Shown here: in pieces, positions 1 through 9,164 of the stretch
How the letters are laid out: the number at the start of each line of letters is the position of its first letter
How positions within the stretch are numbered: position 1 is the stretch's first letter
Origin: an uncultured bacterium
GTDB lineage: Bacteria > Bacillota > Clostridia > Lachnospirales > Lachnospiraceae
DNA length: 64,000 nt
Direction: 5' to 3'
NCBI GenBank assembly: GCA_905215405.1
Contig: CAJMQE010000003.1
Coordinates: 30,950-94,949, forward strand
Made by a program: the position numbers and the translations under genes
Notes under the pieces: model-generated
The model's input: the letters and a program-made list of their open reading frames with translations, nothing else
Told to the model about the DNA's origin: nothing
Databases searched by the model: none

Positions 1-1
1 G

Positions 2-1033
2 GAAATCGCTACAAAATTCCAGAAAGATGCAGAAATTATTAAAGTAGTCAGAAAAGAACTGACAGTAACAAATATTGAACAGTATTACTTTGAAGTAAGA
101 CCAAAAAATAAAAATGAAGTTCTTTCCCGTCTGATCGATATTTACAATCCTAAACTTTCAGTTGTTTTCTGTAATACAAAAAGACAGGTAGATGAACTGA
201 TCTCCGAGTTAAAAGGCAGAGGATATTTTGCTGATGGTATTCATGGTGATATGAAACAGGCACAGAGAGACAGAGTAATGAACGACTTTAGAAAAGGAAA
301 GACAGAAATTCTGATCGCTACAGACGTTGCAGCAAGAGGTATTGATGTTGATGATGTCGATGTCGTATTCAACTATGATCTTCCACAGGATGAAGAATAT
401 TATGTACACAGAATCGGACGTACAGGCCGTGCAGGACGTACAGGTCGTGCATTCTCCTTTATTTCTGGTAAAGAAGTATACAAACTGAAAGATATTGAAA
501 GATATTGTAAGACAAAGATCCTTGCAAAACCACTTCCATCACTCGATGATGTAAAAAATACAAAGCTTGAGAAGATCTTCTCTGATGTGAAATCAACAAT
601 CGAAGAAGGAAATCTTACAGAAATGATGACAGCTGTTGAAGAACATCTTAATCTTGAAGATTATACAGCTATGGATGTTGCAGCAGCACTTCTGAAACTC
701 TCTATCGGTAACGAAGTAGATGCAGTAGATGATGTAGAACAGGTTCATTTTAAAGATAATGGTGGCAGAGATGCCAGCAAGATGGTAAGACTGTTCATTA
801 ACATCGGTAAGAAACAGGGTGTAAAACCTTCTAATATTCTTGGCGCAATCGCTGGAGAATCAGGTATTCCTGGTAAACTGGTTGGTGGAATCGATATGTT
901 CGACTCCTATACATTTGTTGAAGTTCCAAGAAAATATGCAGATGATGTTCTTACTGCAATGGAAAATGTTAAGATCAAAGGAAAATCAATTAACATTGAA
1001 AGAGCTGCCGCAAAGAAAAAGAAGAGAAGATAA
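2..1033 (+). CDS. DEAD-box RNA helicase, C-terminal part (5' truncated by window edge)
   Basis: ATP-dependent RNA helicase of the DeaD/CsdA-DbpA group, which remodels rRNA and mRNA structure in the cytoplasm. The reading frame is open from base 2, so the N-terminal RecA-like domain with the DEAD motif lies outside the window. The second helicase domain shows SVVFCNT, then TDVAARGIDVDDVDVVFNYD, then HRIGRTGRAGRTGRA (motifs IV, V and VI). The last ~75 residues form a DbpA-type RNA-binding domain (VRLFINIGKKQG, then FVEVPRKYADDV) followed by a basic tail, AAAKKKKRR. A strong terminator follows, so this is the end of its transcription unit. The family assignment is secure; the paralogue (deaD, csdA or dbpA) cannot be settled without the N-terminus. 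Confidence 0.93.
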   Translation, partial: EIATKFQKDAEIIKVVRKELTVTNIEQYYFEVRPKNKNEVLSRLIDIYNPKLSVVFCNTKRQVDELISELKGRGYFADGIHGDMKQAQRDRVMNDFRKGKTEILIATDVAARGIDVDDVDVVFNYDLPQDEEYYVHRIGRTGRAGRTGRAFSFISGKEVYKLKDIERYCKTKILAKPLPSLDDVKNTKLEKIFSDVKSTIEEGNLTEMMTAVEEHLNLEDYTAMDVAAALLKLSIGNEVDAVDDVEQVHFKDNGGRDASKMVRLFINIGKKQGVKPSNILGAIAGESGIPGKLVGGIDMFDSYTFVEVPRKYADDVLTAMENVKIKGKSINIERAAAKKKKRR

Positions 1034-1099
1034 TCTGTTTGTGACATACAGTATCTGCCAGAATTACTGATAAGATACGGATTGCAGACATAAATATAC

Positions 1100-1158
1100 A
1101 AAAAAGATATGCTACAGATACGGGAGATACCGGTTCTGGCTGCATATCTTTTTTCCTT
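1100..1158 (+). terminator. Rho-independent terminator after helicase gene
   Basis: A perfect 13-bp inverted repeat (1100-1112 pairs with 1142-1154, AAAAAAGATATGC with GCATATCTTTTTT) ends in a T-rich run. It lies about 65 bp after the helicase stop codon. Confidence 0.85.
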
Positions 1159-1337
1159 TTTGACAGGCTGGATCTTATTTTTCACATTTAAAATGATTGT
1201 CTGTTCTCACGCAAAGTGCTATAATTTTAGAAAAGTTGTTGGTAACGCAGGATAAATGCGGCAGTTTACGGGGGGAGTTTAAGAGCCTGAAAGGCAGGAC
1301 TTATGTAATACAGATGACCGCAGAAATGGAGTGGAAA

Positions 1338-2474
1338 ATGGAATACAGAAAATTCGAGAACTTAGGGGTAGAGACATCGTTACTTGGCTTTGGATGTATG
1401 AGGTTTCCAAAGCTTGCCAATGGAAAAATTGATGAAATACTCGCAGAGAAGATGATCGATGAGGCTATTGCCTCTGGAGTCAGATATATCGATACGGCAT
1501 ATCCTTATCACAATGGCGACAGTGAGCCGTTTGTCGGAAGGGTGCTTGATAAATATGACAGAAAGCAGTATCTTCTTGCAACGAAGCTTCCAACATGGGA
1601 CTTAAAGACTGTGGATGACGCAAAAAGAATATTTGAGGATCAGCTGCAGAGACTGAACAAGGAGTATGTGGATTTTTACCTGCTTCATGCACTTGATGCA
1701 GATAGATGGCACAATCTTGTAAAACTTGGCGTTCTGGAGTATTGTGAACAATTGAAAAAAGAGGGGAAAATTCGATTCCTTGGATTTTCATTTCATGATT
1801 CTTATGAAGTGTTCGAAGAAATACTAACCAGTAGAAAGTGGGACTTCTGTCAGATTCAGTTCAATTATATGGATGCTGATTTTCAGGCGGGGCTCAGAGG
1901 ATATCATCTGGCAGAACGATCCGAAGTTCCAATGGTGATCATGGAACCGGTAAAAGGTGGATCGCTGGCGCAGCTACCACAGGATATTGCAGAGATATTT
2001 AAAAGAGAAGACAGTAACCGTTCTATGGCTTCTTGGGCACTTAGATGGGTCGGTACTTTTCCAAATGTCAAGACAGTACTTAGTGGTATGTCCGATTATG
2101 AGCAGGTCAAGGATAATCTTGAAACATTTCGCAGCTTCCAACCGCTGTCGGACCATGAGAAAAGTGTTGTGCAGGATGTCGCAGCAACAATCAGAAGCAG
2201 AGTGAAAAATGGATGCACTGGTTGCAGATATTGTATGCCATGTCCACATGGAGTCAATATTCCAAAGAATTTTTCGGTATGGAACACCTATGCAATGTAT
2301 GGAAATGCAGATAAAGCGCTGGATACGTGGAATCGAAGTATGGAAAAGAGCGAATGGGCAAAGAACTGTATCAGATGTGGAAAATGTGAACAGGCATGCC
2401 CACAGGGACTACATATCAGAAAAGATCTGGAAGCGGTTCAGACCTGTATGGATGGACTGGAAAAAAATAAATAG
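1338..2474 (+). CDS. Aldo/keto reductase with C-terminal 4Fe-4S ferredoxin-like domain
   Basis: Predicted cytoplasmic NAD(P)H- or ferredoxin-linked oxidoreductase of 378 residues. The N-terminal TIM-barrel aldo/keto reductase domain starts MEYRKF and has the expected catalytic tetrad: D52 and Y57 in YIDTAYPYH, K83 in ATKLP and H117 in LLHALD. The last ~90 residues carry two cysteine clusters, CTGCRYCMPCP and CIRCGKCEQACP, typical of the anaerobe-specific AKR/ferredoxin family. The frame is open upstream to 1197, but I chose the ATG at 1338 because GGAG sits 6 nt before it and family members start here. Its substrate is unknown. The next gene starts 21 bp downstream. Confidence 0.92.
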   Translation: MEYRKFENLGVETSLLGFGCMRFPKLANGKIDEILAEKMIDEAIASGVRYIDTAYPYHNGDSEPFVGRVLDKYDRKQYLLATKLPTWDLKTVDDAKRIFEDQLQRLNKEYVDFYLLHALDADRWHNLVKLGVLEYCEQLKKEGKIRFLGFSFHDSYEVFEEILTSRKWDFCQIQFNYMDADFQAGLRGYHLAERSEVPMVIMEPVKGGSLAQLPQDIAEIFKREDSNRSMASWALRWVGTFPNVKTVLSGMSDYEQVKDNLETFRSFQPLSDHEKSVVQDVAATIRSRVKNGCTGCRYCMPCPHGVNIPKNFSVWNTYAMYGNADKALDTWNRSMEKSEWAKNCIRCGKCEQACPQGLHIRKDLEAVQTCMDGLEKNK

Positions 2475-2495
2475 AAATGAATAGGACGCATTAAT

Positions 2496-3233
2496 ATGAA
2501 ATTTAATATATCATTCAGAAAGCAGAAAATTATTACACTTTGGATTTTTATCATTGCCTGTATCGTATTTATGATCGCACCGGTAAGAAAAATCTATCAC
2601 GTACAGTTCAGTACGGAATACAAAAAGCTTCATCTGCTCTATGATCAGGATTACAGAGATGATCTGGAAAGCAAAGATGTCAGTGTTACAGAGGATTATA
2701 GCCCGGGAAGTGAATATGGTTATGTTACAATATCCGGTGATGCATATGATTTAAAGCTCTACGCTGAAAAGAATTATTTTCATGGATGGAAAAAGACAGG
2801 TGGAACCGAAAAGATCACTGCCATTACATACTGTGATAATAATATAACTGCGGAGATCGCACTTGATTCAGAAACACCGAATGTCAGCATTACAGATACT
2901 TCTACAGGAAAAAATTATACGATCCATTATAATGATTCAATGGGTGAGTATATTCATAATACAGAAATGGAACAACAGCTGCAGGTCAGCACGACCGATC
3001 TGTTGCATCAGGTAGAAGTAACGAAAGTCGCTTATCAGAACCTTTTGTCATCCATGCAGCATCTGGAACTTGCAGACGCTTTAAAATACGCGGGCTGGCA
3101 TATACTGATCATCATTATTTTCTGGCTGGCTTATTATGGAACTGGTGTCATGATCAGAATGAGCCACAACAGAGAAGATAAAACATTGGATCATGATGTG
3201 GAAGAATATAAAAAGAAAATGAATCTTTCCTGA
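2496..3233 (+). CDS. Two-TM membrane protein with extracellular domain, unknown function
   Basis: I do not recognise this 245-residue protein. It has a basic N-terminus and a hydrophobic segment at about 13-30 (IITLWIFIIACIVFMIAP). A hydrophilic ~170-residue domain rich in Thr, Asp and Tyr follows and is predicted to lie outside the membrane. A second strongly hydrophobic segment at about 203-222 (WHILIIIIFWLAYYGTGVMI) precedes a charged cytoplasmic tail. It lies 21 bp after the aldo/keto reductase gene and before a strong terminator, so the two are probably co-transcribed. No enzymatic motif is visible. Confidence 0.8.
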   Translation: MKFNISFRKQKIITLWIFIIACIVFMIAPVRKIYHVQFSTEYKKLHLLYDQDYRDDLESKDVSVTEDYSPGSEYGYVTISGDAYDLKLYAEKNYFHGWKKTGGTEKITAITYCDNNITAEIALDSETPNVSITDTSTGKNYTIHYNDSMGEYIHNTEMEQQLQVSTTDLLHQVEVTKVAYQNLLSSMQHLELADALKYAGWHILIIIIFWLAYYGTGVMIRMSHNREDKTLDHDVEEYKKKMNLS

Positions 3234-3256
3234 TTTTTGGAAAGTAGAATAGAAAA

Positions 3257-3317
3257 GAAGCTCTGAACGCGTTCGTTTGCCAGAATAGGTAAGCGAATCA
3301 ATTTAGAGCTCTTTTTG
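3257..3317 (+). terminator. Long-hairpin terminator
   Basis: AGCTCT (3259-3264) pairs with AGAGCT (3305-3310). An inner arm, TTCGTTTGCC (3272-3281), pairs with GGTAAGCGAA (3288-3297) with G-U pairs. A run of T follows at 3312-3316. Confidence 0.8.
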
Positions 3318-3378
3318 TAAACAATAAATGGAGCAAAGTTTGTGGAATATATTACCACAAAAATAAAAGGATAAAGAA

Positions 3379-3407
3379 TTGACTTATCTCTATTTATCCT
3401 GTATATT
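3379..3407 (+). promoter_or_regulatory. Sigma-A promoter for the GrcA-like gene
   Basis: TTGACT (3379-3384), a 17-nt spacer, then TATATT (3402-3407). It is isolated from upstream transcription by the terminator ending at 3317, so the small gene is monocistronic. Confidence 0.75.
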
Positions 3408-3465
3408 AATATCAGTAACTATTACTAATATGTATCAAATATAAATATACTTGGAGGACAAATAG

Positions 3466-3708
3466 ATGAACGTAAATGAAAAACAGGTTGAAAATCTGGT
3501 AAATATGCTTGATGGATATACAACACAGGGAGGACATCATCTGAATGTCAATGTTCTGAACAGAGATACACTTTTAGATGCACAGAACAATCCAGAACAA
3601 TACCCTCAGCTTACAATCAGGGTTTCAGGATATGCAGTTAATTTTATTAATCTTACAAAACAACAGCAGGATGATGTAATTTCCAGAACATTCCATACAG
3701 CGATGTAA
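3466..3708 (+). CDS. grcA: Stand-alone glycyl-radical domain protein (GrcA/YfiD-like)
   Basis: This 80-residue protein closely resembles the C-terminal glycyl-radical domain of pyruvate formate-lyase and the enterobacterial spare-part protein GrcA (YfiD). Residues 27-80 hold the family block: NVNVLNRDTL, then PQLTIRVSGYAVNF, then ISRTFHTAM. G55 in RVSGYA is the residue expected to carry the radical. In E. coli, GrcA (127 residues) replaces the oxygen-cleaved C-terminus of pyruvate formate-lyase; the same role here is inference. The protein has only ~25 residues before the radical domain, so it is shorter than GrcA. GGAGG lies 8 nt before the ATG. The gene has its own promoter and terminator. 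No full-length pyruvate formate-lyase is in the window. Confidence 0.88.
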   Translation: MNVNEKQVENLVNMLDGYTTQGGHHLNVNVLNRDTLLDAQNNPEQYPQLTIRVSGYAVNFINLTKQQQDDVISRTFHTAM

Positions 3709-3728
3709 AACAGAATACAAAAACACAG

Positions 3729-3757
3729 GACGCACAGATATTGGTGCGTCTTTTTTT
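3729..3757 (+). terminator. Terminator of the GrcA-like gene
   Basis: GACGCAC (3729-3735) pairs with GTGCGTC (3744-3750), followed by seven T (3751-3757). Confidence 0.92.
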
Positions 3758-3820
3758 GTTTTCAGAATGGAAGTTTTAGTATATAATGGTAAATTAATAC
3801 GGTAAAGCAGGAGAGCGTCA

Positions 3821-5053
3821 ATGAAAGAACAGTATGAAAAACAACAGGAAGAACAAGACGAACAGCATGAACTGGTTGAGGATAAGAATCTGTTGGCAGA
3901 ACTAAAAGAGCTTGTTAAGAGGATGACTCAAATCGGGGCACCGACTGGACAGGAACAGAAAAGAGCTGCCTATGTATTACAGTATTTACAGCAAGCAGGG
4001 GCACACCCGGTACAGGATGAGGCAGGAAATATACTGGTAGAAATCTCTGGGGAAGCAAGTGCGATTGATCAAACAGACGGAATTGGAAAGAAGACAAAGG
4101 ATACAACTCTGGTCGTGGCACATTTGGATACGGTATTTCAGGATTTAAATCCTGAAGTTTCTGAAACAAAAGAAATACTGAAAGCCCCTGGAGTAGGAGA
4201 TGATACTGCAAATGTTGCAATTCTGATGTATTATATCAAAAATGTGATCAGAACAAAGAGAAAATTTTCTGACAGAGTACTTTTTGCATTCGATGTAGGA
4301 GAGGAAGGACTTGGAAATCTGAAAGGAATTCGACAGATCGTGCATGATCATGGAGACAGAATCCGTCAGGTCATTGGTCTGGATCTTACATACCGTTCAG
4401 TATGCTGTAAAGCGGTTGGCTCAAAAAGATACCGTGTTCATATAACGACCTGCGGAGGACATTCATTTAATGCATTCGGTAATACAAATGCAATTGAAAG
4501 AGCAGCTGCAATTGTTACAAAAATTTACAACATCGATACTGCACAGGCAAAGAATAAAATGGGGAATCCCTGTAAGATGACTTATAATGTCGGCATGATA
4601 AATGGGGGAACTTCTGTAAATGCAATTGCACAGGAATGCGATCTGATGGTAGAAGTGCGTGCAGACGACAGTTTTGCAATGGAACAGATGGATCACCATT
4701 TGCAGGAGATCTTTAGAAAAGCAGGCGAATATGAACAGACGACGATCACATGGAAACTGATTGGAGATCGACCTTCAATGGGGGCAGTCGATATAGAACA
4801 TCAGAAAGCTCTGACAGAGCTTGCAGCCCAGATCATTTTTGATGAAACAGGAATCGATGCGATCAGAAAAAGTGGTTCGACAGATTGTAATATTCCTTTA
4901 TCAATGGGAATCCCCGCAGTTTGTACAGGTGGTTATGAAGGCGAGGGAACACATACCAGAGAAGAGTGGATCAGGATTTCTTCGCTGACACATGGGTATC
5001 ATATTTTTAGCAGACTGATCGAAAGTGTATCTGCATATCGTTCGAAAGAATAG
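3821..5053 (+). CDS. M20 family metallopeptidase
   Basis: Cytoplasmic di-zinc exopeptidase of the M20 family (peptidase T/PepV/carboxypeptidase G2 relatives), 410 residues. Metal-ligand and catalytic motifs are in order: H101 in VVAHLDTVF, D127 in GVGDDTAN, the Glu pair E161-E162 in DVGEEGLG, and the C-terminal His in GEGTHTREEW. The lid/dimerisation domain lies between them (GGHSFNAFGNTNAIERAA). The N-terminus (about 1-25) is unusually acidic and Gln-rich compared with the family. The substrate (peptide, aminoacyl conjugate or other amide) cannot be told from sequence. The start is the first ATG, with AGGAG just upstream. Confidence 0.9.
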   Translation: MKEQYEKQQEEQDEQHELVEDKNLLAELKELVKRMTQIGAPTGQEQKRAAYVLQYLQQAGAHPVQDEAGNILVEISGEASAIDQTDGIGKKTKDTTLVVAHLDTVFQDLNPEVSETKEILKAPGVGDDTANVAILMYYIKNVIRTKRKFSDRVLFAFDVGEEGLGNLKGIRQIVHDHGDRIRQVIGLDLTYRSVCCKAVGSKRYRVHITTCGGHSFNAFGNTNAIERAAAIVTKIYNIDTAQAKNKMGNPCKMTYNVGMINGGTSVNAIAQECDLMVEVRADDSFAMEQMDHHLQEIFRKAGEYEQTTITWKLIGDRPSMGAVDIEHQKALTELAAQIIFDETGIDAIRKSGSTDCNIPLSMGIPAVCTGGYEGEGTHTREEWIRISSLTHGYHIFSRLIESVSAYRSKE

Positions 5054-5144
5054 GTTGACGGATGAATAGATGCTGATTTAAGATAGGAAAAAGAATGAAT
5101 GGCCGGAAAGGCATAAAATACAGGAATAGAAATGAAGTGAAAGT

Positions 5145-5828
5145 ATGGGAAATATAGTAGAACTGGACGAACTGAACCAGGCAGAGGCACTCAGATATAT
5201 GGGGTATGGTGACAGCAGACCGGATGAAAAAGTACAGGAAATGTTAAATGCGTGTGAAAAAGAAGTTCTGCAGGCTGCTGATGCCAGATATGTTTACCGG
5301 ATATTTGAATTGGACAGACAGGCGGATGGGATTCATCTGGCGGGGACAGATTTTATCCTTCGTGGAAATGCAATCCAGAATCATCTGAATGGGTGCGAAA
5401 GAGCAGTCCTGATGGCGGTGACAATATCGGCTGGAATCGATCGCCTGATCCGGCAGTATCAGATCCGTGATATGGCAAAAGCATTGATGGTGGACAGTCT
5501 GGGCAGTGTTGCAGTGGAACAGGCGTGTGATAAGGTTGAAAAGCGGATTCAGATGGATACACAGGGGTATTATCAGACCTGGAGATTTGGCGTAGGATAT
5601 GGAGATTTCCCAATTGAATCTCAGGAAGGATTTCTGAAAGTGCTCGATGCACTGAAAAAGACGGGACTCTGCACGAACAGGAGCAGTATGCTGACACCTA
5701 CAAAATCGGTGACGGCTGTAATCGGGCTGAGCAAAGACAAGATCAGTGAAAAGCTGAAAGGCTGTGCAACCTGTAATATGAATGGAAGATGTATGTTCAG
5801 AAAGAATGGAGGAAGATGTAATGTTTAG
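5145..5828 (+). CDS. Methionine synthase reactivation (activation-domain) protein
   Basis: This 227-residue protein matches the S-adenosylmethionine-binding activation domain that forms the C-terminus of full-length MetH. Typical features are the RFGVGYGDFPIESQ block (about 147-160), resembling RxSPGYGDxPL in MetH, and an LTPTKSVTAVIGLS segment. The C-terminus has clustered cysteines (CATCNMNGRCMF), common in the separate Firmicute version. The next gene encodes a MetH that ends after the B12 domain. The coding regions overlap by 8 bp, so translational coupling is likely and the two proteins together should make one reactivatable enzyme. The product probably supports reductive methylation of oxidised cob(II)alamin. 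Confidence 0.88.
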   Translation: MGNIVELDELNQAEALRYMGYGDSRPDEKVQEMLNACEKEVLQAADARYVYRIFELDRQADGIHLAGTDFILRGNAIQNHLNGCERAVLMAVTISAGIDRLIRQYQIRDMAKALMVDSLGSVAVEQACDKVEKRIQMDTQGYYQTWRFGVGYGDFPIESQEGFLKVLDALKKTGLCTNRSSMLTPTKSVTAVIGLSKDKISEKLKGCATCNMNGRCMFRKNGGRCNV

Positions 5829-8238
5829 AGAATTACTGAAAAAAGACTATGTGATATTTGATGGAGCCATGGGAACAATGCTGCAGGCAGCTGGTATGAA
5901 AATGGGTGAAACACCCGAATTACTGAGCATTACAGATCCTGATCTTCTGATTGGTATTCACAGTAAATATATTGAAGCAGGTGCAGACGTAATCTATGCC
6001 AATACATTTGGTGCGAACAGATACAAGCTGGAGGGCAGTGGCAGAACAGTAGAAGAAGTGGTCAGTGCATCAGTTGCAAATGCAAAAGAAGCAGTAAGAA
6101 GGAGTGGTGGCAGGGTACTTGTGGCACTGGATATCGGGCCAATCGGACAGCTTTTGGAGCCAACGGGAACACTTAGCTTTGACGAAGCATATGAAATGTT
6201 CGCTGAAATTGTAAATGCAGGTAAAGAAGCAGATCTTATTGTCTTTGAGACTATGACGGATCTGCTTGAAGTAAAAGCAGGATTACTAGCAGCAAAAGAG
6301 AACACAGATCTACCAGTTGTATGCACAATGTCATTTGAAGCAAATATGCGAACCTTTACCGGATGCAGTGTTTCTTCCATGGCACTGACACTTTCTGGCC
6401 TTGGCGCAGATGCAATCGGTGTGAACTGTTCCCTGGGACCAGCTGAACTGGAACCTGTAATTGCAGAACTGGTCAAATGGACAAGACTTCCTGTCGTAAT
6501 CAAACCCAATGCAGGATTGCCGGATCCAGTGACTAATACTTATAAAGTAGGACCAGATGAGTTCGCAGAACTGATGGAAAGTCTTAGAAAATATGGAATC
6601 AAAGTCTTTGGCGGATGCTGTGGAACTACGCCAGATTATATCAAGGCTCTGAAAAAAATGCTGGAGGAAAAGGGCAATATTTCAATCGAACGTCAGGTCG
6701 AGGCAGCAGTTTGCTCTGCTACCAGCACGGTTGCAATTTCAGAGCCAAGAATAATCGGCGAAAGAATTAATCCAACAGGAAAAAAGGTATTTAAGGAAGC
6801 ACTGTTGAGAAATGATATTGATTATATCCTGAATCAGGCCCTTGAACAGGTACATGCAGGTGCGGACATTCTCGATGTCAACGTCGGACTTCCTGGCATT
6901 GATGAAAAAGATATGATGGTCAGAACGATTCAGGCCCTACAGGGAGTCGTTGACGTACCACTGCAGATCGATTCTACGATTCCAGAGGTACTGGAAGCGG
7001 CACTTCGTGTTTATAACGGAAAACCAATCGTCAATTCTGTCAATGGCGAAGAGGAGTCCCTGAAAAATGTTCTTCCACTGGTTAAAAAATATGGTGCGGC
7101 AGTTGTTGGTCTGACACTGGACAAAGATGGAATTCCAAAGAAGGCAGAAGACAGATTCAGAATTGCAAAAAAAATACTGCATGCGGCACAAGAACTGGGA
7201 ATACCGAAAGAAGATGTCTATATTGACTGTCTGACCCTGACTGCTTCTGCAGAACAGGATGGCGTCATGGAGACACTGGAAGCTTTGCACAGAGTAAAGC
7301 ATGAACTTGGATTAAAGACAGTACTTGGAGTATCCAACATTTCGTTCGGACTTCCAAACAGAGGACTGGTCAACCATATTTTCTTGACAATGGCACTTAC
7401 GAACGGTCTGGACCTGCCGATTATTAATCCGAATAATGAGGATATGAGAGGAACGGTCAGAGCCTATAAGTTACTGGCAGGAATCGATCAGAATTCAGTT
7501 GATTTTATCAGTGCTTATGCAAATATGCCAAAAGTGGCAAAAATTGCGCCAAAATCCGTGACATCGGATGCACAGGGGGTCGGTGAACAGCAGAACAATA
7601 CAGCAGGTCCACGTAAGGAAAATGATCTTTTTTATGCAGTGGAAAAAGGTCTGAAGAGCGAAGGAGCATCTTTTACCAAAGAACTGTTAAAGACAAAGGA
7701 TTCAATGGAGATCGTCAATGAAATTCTGATTCCTGCACTTGATAAGATAGGTACAGAGTTTGAAAAGGGAACAATCTTTCTGCCACAGCTGATCATGTCA
7801 GCCGGAGTCGCACAGGCAGCATTTGAAGTTATCCGTGAGCACATGATCAAATCTGACAGTGCGCCGGTAAGCAAGGGCAAGATCGTGATCGCAACCGTTA
7901 AGGGAGATGTACACGATATAGGAAAGAATATTGTCAAAGTTCTACTTGGAAATTATGGCTATCAGGTCATCGATCTTGGGAAAGATGTGGAATATCAGGC
8001 AGTTGTGGATGCAGTCAAGGAAAATGACGTCCATCTGGTCGGCTTATCAGCGCTGATGACGACAACACTGGTATCTATGGAAAAGACGATCCAGCTGATC
8101 AGGGAGAATCATCTCGATTGCAAGATCATGGTCGGTGGAGCTGTCCTGACACCGGATTATGCAGAGAAGATCGGTGCAGATTTCTATGCAAAAGATGCAA
8201 AAGAATCCGTTGATATAGCAAAGAAAGTTCTTGGATAA
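5821..8238 (+). CDS. metH: Cobalamin-dependent methionine synthase, short form without activation domain
   Basis: Transfers a methyl group from methyltetrahydrofolate to homocysteine through bound cobalamin, in the cytoplasm. The 805-residue product has a homocysteine/zinc domain first (C203 in GVNCS, C266-C267 in GGCCGTTPDY). A pterin-binding domain follows (about 315-580), then the cap, then the B12 Rossmann domain with DVHDIGKN, where H698 is the lower axial ligand of cobalt. The activation domain of the ~1,220-residue E. coli enzyme is missing and is supplied by the overlapping upstream gene. I chose the ATG at 5821 because GGAGGA lies 7 nt before it; an in-frame ATG at 5782 has no such site. 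No SAM riboswitch motif precedes the pair. Confidence 0.96.
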   Translation: MFRELLKKDYVIFDGAMGTMLQAAGMKMGETPELLSITDPDLLIGIHSKYIEAGADVIYANTFGANRYKLEGSGRTVEEVVSASVANAKEAVRRSGGRVLVALDIGPIGQLLEPTGTLSFDEAYEMFAEIVNAGKEADLIVFETMTDLLEVKAGLLAAKENTDLPVVCTMSFEANMRTFTGCSVSSMALTLSGLGADAIGVNCSLGPAELEPVIAELVKWTRLPVVIKPNAGLPDPVTNTYKVGPDEFAELMESLRKYGIKVFGGCCGTTPDYIKALKKMLEEKGNISIERQVEAAVCSATSTVAISEPRIIGERINPTGKKVFKEALLRNDIDYILNQALEQVHAGADILDVNVGLPGIDEKDMMVRTIQALQGVVDVPLQIDSTIPEVLEAALRVYNGKPIVNSVNGEEESLKNVLPLVKKYGAAVVGLTLDKDGIPKKAEDRFRIAKKILHAAQELGIPKEDVYIDCLTLTASAEQDGVMETLEALHRVKHELGLKTVLGVSNISFGLPNRGLVNHIFLTMALTNGLDLPIINPNNEDMRGTVRAYKLLAGIDQNSVDFISAYANMPKVAKIAPKSVTSDAQGVGEQQNNTAGPRKENDLFYAVEKGLKSEGASFTKELLKTKDSMEIVNEILIPALDKIGTEFEKGTIFLPQLIMSAGVAQAAFEVIREHMIKSDSAPVSKGKIVIATVKGDVHDIGKNIVKVLLGNYGYQVIDLGKDVEYQAVVDAVKENDVHLVGLSALMTTTLVSMEKTIQLIRENHLDCKIMVGGAVLTPDYAEKIGADFYAKDAKESVDIAKKVLG

Positions 8239-8322
8239 GTAGGAAATATGTGTTCAGCCGGTTTTGCCAGCAAAAGGATACTCTTTTATAAAACTATCTC
8301 TTTAGACAAAATAAATAAATTT

Positions 8323-8351
8323 TTGACAATCTATATAGAAAAAGATATAAT
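8323..8351 (+). promoter_or_regulatory. Consensus sigma-A promoter for rex
   Basis: TTGACA (8323-8328), a 17-nt spacer, then TATAAT (8346-8351): a perfect match to consensus. The transcript would have a ~110-nt 5' leader. I do not see a convincing Rex operator near it. Confidence 0.85.
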
Positions 8352-8466
8352 GAAAATTAGACGCTAAGGAAATTTACATAAATTTCTGAAGAATTTTACT
8401 GAAAATACAGAGAAAACAGTTTAGAAAAACAGTATTTAGTTCGATATTATATGGAGGCAGATAGAC

Positions 8467-9102
8467 ATGAGCAGCGAAAAAAAGATTTCTTCCGCCGTGA
8501 TCAGAAGGTTACCCCGATATTACAGATATCTCGGTGAGCTTATGGAAAGTGGTGTGCAGAGAATTTCGTCAAAAGAATTAAGCAAACGGATGAAGGTGAC
8601 AGCTTCCCAGATCAGACAGGATCTGAACAATTTTGGAGGATTTGGTCAACAGGGATACGGATATAACGTGAAGTTCCTCTATGATGAAATTGCAAAAATT
8701 CTTGGCATTGACCGTGAACACAATATGATTATAGTAGGTGTTGGTAATCTTGGACAGGCAATTATTAACTATGAAGATTTTGCCAAGAGAGGATTTGTCA
8801 TCAAGGGAATCTTTGATAACGACCCAGCACTGGAAGGTAAAAAGATCAGAGGACTGTCAGTTATGATGAATGATCAGATGACAGATTTTATTAAGGCGAA
8901 CAACATTGAGATCGTGGCTCTGACGATTCCTAAGAAATACGCGAAAGAAGTTGGAAAGATGGTAGCAGATGCCGGCATCAAGGCAATATGGAATTTTGCC
9001 CATACGGATCTGAACCTGCCAGAAGATGTAATCGTTGAGAATGTACATTTATCAGAAAGTCTGATGAGTCTGTCATATACAATCGCAAACAAAAACAGAT
9101 AA
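8467..9102 (+). CDS. rex: Redox-sensing transcriptional repressor Rex
   Basis: Dimeric repressor that senses the NADH/NAD+ ratio and controls fermentation and respiration genes. The 211-residue protein has the usual two-domain form. An N-terminal winged helix comes first (SSAVIRRLPRYYRYL, then KELSKRMKVTASQIRQDL). A Rossmann domain follows with GVGNLGQA at about 93-100. The C-terminal domain-swap helix (VHLSESLMSLSYTIA) completes it. Length and motifs are typical. A GGAGGC site precedes the ATG and a consensus promoter lies 116 bp upstream. Several fermentation-linked genes could be targets, but no TTGTTAA-type operator was found by eye. Confidence 0.96.
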   Translation: MSSEKKISSAVIRRLPRYYRYLGELMESGVQRISSKELSKRMKVTASQIRQDLNNFGGFGQQGYGYNVKFLYDEIAKILGIDREHNMIIVGVGNLGQAIINYEDFAKRGFVIKGIFDNDPALEGKKIRGLSVMMNDQMTDFIKANNIEIVALTIPKKYAKEVGKMVADAGIKAIWNFAHTDLNLPEDVIVENVHLSESLMSLSYTIANKNR

Positions 9103-9164
9103 TTCGGTCATGAATTGTTTTTGGCGTGATGAAATACGCAATCGCAATAGAAATGGAGACTGGT

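Noticed and set aside
1197..1337. N-terminal extension of the aldo/keto reductase
   Set aside because: The 47 extra residues do not resemble the family, and a good ribosome site stands before the internal ATG at 1338.
5054..5144. SAM or cobalamin riboswitch before the metH pair
   Set aside because: The 91-bp gap is too short and lacks S-box or B12-box motifs. The metY leader also lacks an S-box.
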